Source: Bacteroidota bacterium (GTDB lineage Bacteria; Bacteroidota; Bacteroidia; Chitinophagales; Chitinophagaceae). From it: a stretch of DNA of 64,000 bases. The DNA lies in the NCBI GenBank assembly GCA_947451115.1, contig CANFXV010000005.1:1-64000 (forward strand), written 5' to 3'. Shown here in pieces: positions 61,038 to 64,000 of this stretch. Positions within the stretch are counted from its first letter, which is position 1. Every line of letters starts with the position of its first letter. The translations under genes were made by a program, and so were the position numbers. The notes beneath the pieces were generated by a model. It had not been told where the DNA came from and made no database searches. It was given only the letters and a program-made list of their open reading frames with translations.

Positions 61038-61078
61038 TTGTAAACTTTATAAGCTACAAGCAGTAGCATCTGATCTAT

Positions 61079-61990
61079 TTAAAATAAGCCTTTCTTTAAG
61101 CTAGTTTTTCCTTCGCCAATTTTAAAACCATTGTGGTATACTTCAATTTTGTATTCTCCTTCGAGTAATTGATTGGTTTGTTTGATGTCATAACTAACAC
61201 CCAACTCTTTATTTTGTTCATATTGAACAGAAATTTTATTGGCAAAATCTCTGGTACCATCTTCTCTGGTATTGAATTTACCGCCTGTTGAAAAAGCGAC
61301 CCCGTCAGGCCCTGTAATACATACATAAAGTGATTGTTCACCAGAAGGGGTAATTTTATTTTTATCAATTTGAAAAGACAAACGAAGGGTATTGGCTCTT
61401 CTTGTATTGTTTGTTTTTTTCTCCGTGCCGTCTTCTTTTATTCTTAAAGATTGAATGTTGAAAGAAGAAGCATGTAGGGTAGACCCAATGTCTTGTAATC
61501 TTTCTTTTTCTTTTTGCGTAGCAGTTAGATTGCTATTCAATGTAGTATTGGCATTTGTTAAATCCTGATTTTTGGTGGCCAATTCTTTATTCTCCGCTTG
61601 TGCTTTTGAAAGATCAGCAAAAAGGCCAGTTACTTTACCATTTAATTCTTCAATTAAAGTTTTAGCTTCTGCCAATTCTTTATTGGTGGCATCTTGTTTA
61701 CGTAAGATATTGCCAATATTTGATTTCAATTTTTGAATTTGGTTAGACTTGTCTAACAAATCGCCTTGTAACTGCGTGTTTTGTTGGGTTAAAGAGTCTG
61801 CTTTAGCAGAAACGGCTATAAATTCAGACTGAATTTTTGATTTAGCACTATCAATCACAGCTACTTTATTGTCATAGGTATTGATAATTTCAGTTTTTGA
61901 GTTATTGAAATAAATCCAAGAACCGATAAGGGCAACCACTAAAATTCCTATGATAATTTTACTGCTGTTGCTAGATGATTCATTGCTCAT
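61079..61990 (-). CDS. Membrane-anchored coiled-coil protein of unknown function
   Basis: A 303-residue protein. After a short N-tail one transmembrane helix lies at about 11-28 (KIIIGILVVALIGSWIYF). A coiled-coil region of about 45-165 follows (LTQQNTQLQGDLLDKSNQIQKL, DLTNANTTLNSNLTATQKEKERL), then a C-terminal beta domain of about 130 residues (LRLSFQIDKNKITPSGEQSLYVCITGPDG). The topology suggests a periplasmic head held by the coiled coil. I recognise no named family, though proteins of this build are common in Bacteroidota. Single gene on the minus strand. Confidence 0.8.
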   Translation of the reverse strand: MSNESSSNSSKIIIGILVVALIGSWIYFNNSKTEIINTYDNKVAVIDSAKSKIQSEFIAVSAKADSLTQQNTQLQGDLLDKSNQIQKLKSNIGNILRKQDATNKELAEAKTLIEELNGKVTGLFADLSKAQAENKELATKNQDLTNANTTLNSNLTATQKEKERLQDIGSTLHASSFNIQSLRIKEDGTEKKTNNTRRANTLRLSFQIDKNKITPSGEQSLYVCITGPDGVAFSTGGKFNTREDGTRDFANKISVQYEQNKELGVSYDIKQTNQLLEGEYKIEVYHNGFKIGEGKTSLKKGLF

Positions 61991-62089
61991 AAATATGTTT
62001 TTTGTTGGATGGCAAGATACGTCAATTTTAACACATTTTATATTTCTATCATCTGTTTACAATTTATTATATTTAGTTCTACAAATCTT

Positions 62090-62097
62090 TATCTTTG
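62090..62097 (+). promoter_or_regulatory. -7 promoter element of holA, 3 bases before the start codon
   Basis: TATCTTTG lies 3 bases before the ATG at 62101. The TTG at 62095, which opens the longest ORF, is part of this element. Confidence 0.6.
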
Positions 62098-62100
62098 ACT

Positions 62101-63111
62101 ATGCCCATGACAAAAATCATAGCGAATTGGAAAAAAAATGTCTTTGATGCTGTTTATTGGCTGGAGGGGGAAGAACCTTTTTACATTGATCAAGTGGTGG
62201 ACTATGCCGAAAAGAAATTATTGACAGAAGCAGAACAGGCTTTTAATTTGACCATATTTTATGGGAAAGATGCCGATTGGACGCAAATTATCAATGCTTG
62301 TAAGCGTTATCCTGTATTTGCAGAAAAGCAAGTGGTGATTATCAAAGAGGCGCAGCACATGAATCAACTAGACAAATTATTGTCTTATATCGAACATCCA
62401 TTAAGCTCCACTATTTTAATTGTTGCACATAAAGACAAAAATGTGGATGGCAGGTCTGTATTAGCCAAGGCTTTAAAAACCAAGGCGGTGGTGGTGAGTA
62501 CAAAAAAGATGTATGACAGTAAATTGCCAGAATGGGTCAATCAATGGGTGGTAGAACATGGATATCAAATAAGTCCCAAAGCGGTACAAATTATTGTAGA
62601 CCATATTGGGAATGACCTAAGTCGTATTCAAAATGAATTAGAAAAATTGATGGTCAATTTGGGTGACCGAAAAAAGATGACCGAAGATGATATTGAGAAG
62701 TACATCGGTATTAGCAAAGAATACAATGCCTTTGAATTTCAAGAAGCAGTGGCCCAAAGAAACTTTTCAAAAGCCATTCGAATGATTCAATATTTTGAAT
62801 CTAATAATAAAGCTGCCCCCATTCAATTAATCCTTCCTACTTTGTATGCATTCTTTAGTAAACTTTATGCTATTTATGGTTTGGGTTCTAGTGATGAAAA
62901 AAGAATCATGAGTGAAGTAGGGGTAAGTTTTTTCGCAGTTAAAATATATTTGGCAGCACTTAGACAATACTCTTACAATAAAGTAGAACAAATTTTATTG
63001 TTGATTCACGAATACAATTTAAGGGTATTGGGCATTCATGATGCCGACAATTCCGATGCCGACTTGTTAAAAGAGTTGGTTATTAAAATTATGGATACTT
63101 CTGTAAAATAG
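62101..63111 (+). CDS. holA: DNA polymerase III delta subunit
   Basis: A clamp-loader subunit of DNA polymerase III. The 336-residue protein has the HolA N-terminal features: KNVFDAVYWLEGEEPFYIDQVVDYAEKKLL, FAEKQVVIIKEAQ, and the middle ISPKAVQIIVDHIGNDLSRIQNELEKL. No Walker motif is expected in delta. The start is the ATG at 62101 or the next Met at 62107; the promoter at 62090-62097 gives a very short leader. Its 3' end overlaps the convergent ribF coding region by 23 bases. Confidence 0.9.
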   Translation: MPMTKIIANWKKNVFDAVYWLEGEEPFYIDQVVDYAEKKLLTEAEQAFNLTIFYGKDADWTQIINACKRYPVFAEKQVVIIKEAQHMNQLDKLLSYIEHPLSSTILIVAHKDKNVDGRSVLAKALKTKAVVVSTKKMYDSKLPEWVNQWVVEHGYQISPKAVQIIVDHIGNDLSRIQNELEKLMVNLGDRKKMTEDDIEKYIGISKEYNAFEFQEAVAQRNFSKAIRMIQYFESNNKAAPIQLILPTLYAFFSKLYAIYGLGSSDEKRIMSEVGVSFFAVKIYLAALRQYSYNKVEQILLLIHEYNLRVLGIHDADNSDADLLKELVIKIMDTSVK

Positions 63112-64000
63112 TGGCAGCAGCTATTTTGTCCATATTTAATTGAGCTTTCAAAGCGTCTAGGCCATTAAATTTTACTTCACCTCTTATAAATTCAAAAACT
63201 AAAACAATTAAATTTTGTTCGTAGATGTCTTTGTCAAAATCAAAGATATTTACTTCAATCACTTTTTTTTGTCCATCCACAGTAGGTCTTACACCAATAT
63301 TCATCATTCCTCCATATGTTTTATTTTCGCAACAATCGCCTTTCACTTTTACTGCGTATACGCCATCATTGGGGATTAGTTTTTCTTCATTCGTAATATG
63401 TAAATTAGCAGTAGGAAAACCAATGGTTCTGCCCAATTGATTCCCTCTTACGACAAAGCCTTCAAACGAGTAGGGATGGCCTAAAAGTTCATTGGCTTTT
63501 AGGATGTTTTTTTCGGCTAAGTAATTTCTAATATGGGTAGAACTTACAATTTCATCCTTCACCAATTGTTCATTGATTTGCTCCACATTAAAATGGTATG
63601 TTTTACCTGTTTCTTTTAATAAATCATAATTACCATTTCGTCCATTGCCAAAACGGTGATCATAGCCAACAATAATGGTATGTGGTTTAAAATGATCAAA
63701 TAAAAAGTCTTTGATGTATTGAGTGGCGGATAAATTTGAAAATTGGTAATCAAAATTAACGACGACCAAATGGTCAATGCCTGTTTGTGCTAATAGTTGA
63801 ATTCTTTCTTGTAAACTAGTCAACTGCTTGATTTCGCCAGGAATGGAGGAAATCACTTTTCTAGGATGAGGGTGGAAGGTTACCACTACTGTTTCTCCAT
63901 TTACTTCTTTGGCAATTGCTTGCATTCTTCTAATGATTTTTTGATGACCGGTGTGAACGCCATCAAAAGCACCTGTCGTAACAATTGCGTTACGGAATGG
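63089..64000 (-). CDS. ribF: Bifunctional riboflavin kinase / FAD synthetase (5' end outside the window)
   Basis: Makes FMN and FAD from riboflavin. At least 304 residues are in the window; the frame is open to base 64000 and the true start lies beyond. Near the cut end the FAD-synthetase motif GAFDGVHTGHQ is visible, then TFHPHPRKV, and in the C-terminal riboflavin-kinase domain GNQLGRTIGFPTANL and VYAVKVKG. The stop lies 23 bases inside the end of convergent holA. A shorter ORF starting at 63925 (MQAIAKEV) is internal and not the real start. Confidence 0.95.
   Translation of the reverse strand, partial: PFRNAIVTTGAFDGVHTGHQKIIRRMQAIAKEVNGETVVVTFHPHPRKVISSIPGEIKQLTSLQERIQLLAQTGIDHLVVVNFDYQFSNLSATQYIKDFLFDHFKPHTIIVGYDHRFGNGRNGNYDLLKETGKTYHFNVEQINEQLVKDEIVSSTHIRNYLAEKNILKANELLGHPYSFEGFVVRGNQLGRTIGFPTANLHITNEEKLIPNDGVYAVKVKGDCCENKTYGGMMNIGVRPTVDGQKKVIEVNIFDFDKDIYEQNLIVLVFEFIRGEVKFNGLDALKAQLNMDKIAAATILQKYP

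Noticed and set aside
62095-62100. TTG start for holA
   Set aside because: The TTG is the end of a TATCTTTG promoter element and an ATG follows 3 bases later.

Overview
The window is chromosomal core sequence from a Bacteroidota bacterium, most likely a Chitinophagaceae-type member (genus not determined; Sediminibacterium-like is only an impression). The reasons are: AT-rich DNA with few Shine-Dalgarno sequences; repeated TAnnTTTG-type -7 promoter elements upstream of genes; two type IX secretion (T9SS) proteins (PorQ and a PorW/SprE-like TPR protein); a TonB-dependent receptor with a carboxypeptidase-like N-terminal domain; DUF4270 and GSCFA proteins; and the short one-domain glycogen-synthase-like protein next to DUF4270. 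There are no phage, IS, CRISPR or toxin genes, and no recognisable horizontally acquired island.

Layout. 1-5.3 kb: initiator tRNA-fMet with its terminator, the ribosome-assembly GTPases era and der, a tiny repeat-containing lipoprotein, and lon. 5.3-13.7 kb: porQ facing a porW-like/PBP1A pair, then a small operon with a truncated M23-like membrane protein, AtpZ and a membrane protein (the head of a Bacteroidota ATP synthase locus without the synthase), then a SprT-like protein. 13.7-21 kb: sucC, a YceI protein, and a minus-strand run of a flippase-like membrane protein, rfaE2, an ALDH7-like dehydrogenase, an S8 protease and a DinB-like protein. 21-24.9 kb: short GT5 protein, DUF4270 lipoprotein, metK and twin terminators. 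24.9-31.4 kb: NUDIX, rlmB, GSCFA, penicillin-acylase-family, small membrane protein, trhO. 31.4-31.7 kb: a hairpin-rich intergenic stretch. 31.7-42 kb: purC, TonB receptor, pdhB, lepB, cdd, ogt, csaA-like, SirB1-like and a fatty-acid desaturase. 42-52.5 kb: topA, alpha/beta hydrolase, fdx-iscX-kdsC-ubiA-maf, OsmC, lipA, and a ROK sugar kinase with an FHS-type sugar transporter. 52.6-60.5 kb: a five-gene glycogen/maltodextrin operon (glgA, glgC, MFS, GH13, glgB). 60.6-64 kb: two unrecognised proteins, holA, and ribF running off the end.

How the genes work together. The clearest functional unit is the glycogen/maltodextrin operon: glgC makes ADP-glucose, glgA elongates, glgB branches, while an exported GH13 enzyme and an SLC45-like transporter probably supply or recover glucose units. 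The ROK kinase/FHS transporter pair just upstream, on the other strand, probably feeds the same pool. kdsC and rfaE2 belong to LPS inner-core sugar synthesis. Fdx and IscX belong to Fe-S assembly and sit near lipA, an Fe-S enzyme. PorQ and the PorW-like protein are outer-membrane/periplasmic parts of T9SS.

I do not see a convincing undescribed multi-gene system here. The more unusual items are the stacked hairpins at 31471-31680, the triple-hairpin end of metK, the orphan ATP-synthase head genes with a domain-less M23-like protein, the ROK kinase without its zinc cysteines, the one-domain GT5 protein, and several genes whose only plausible start is TTG or GTG. Start sites marked as chosen internally were picked from homology expectations and promoter position, by reading only; no database search was run.
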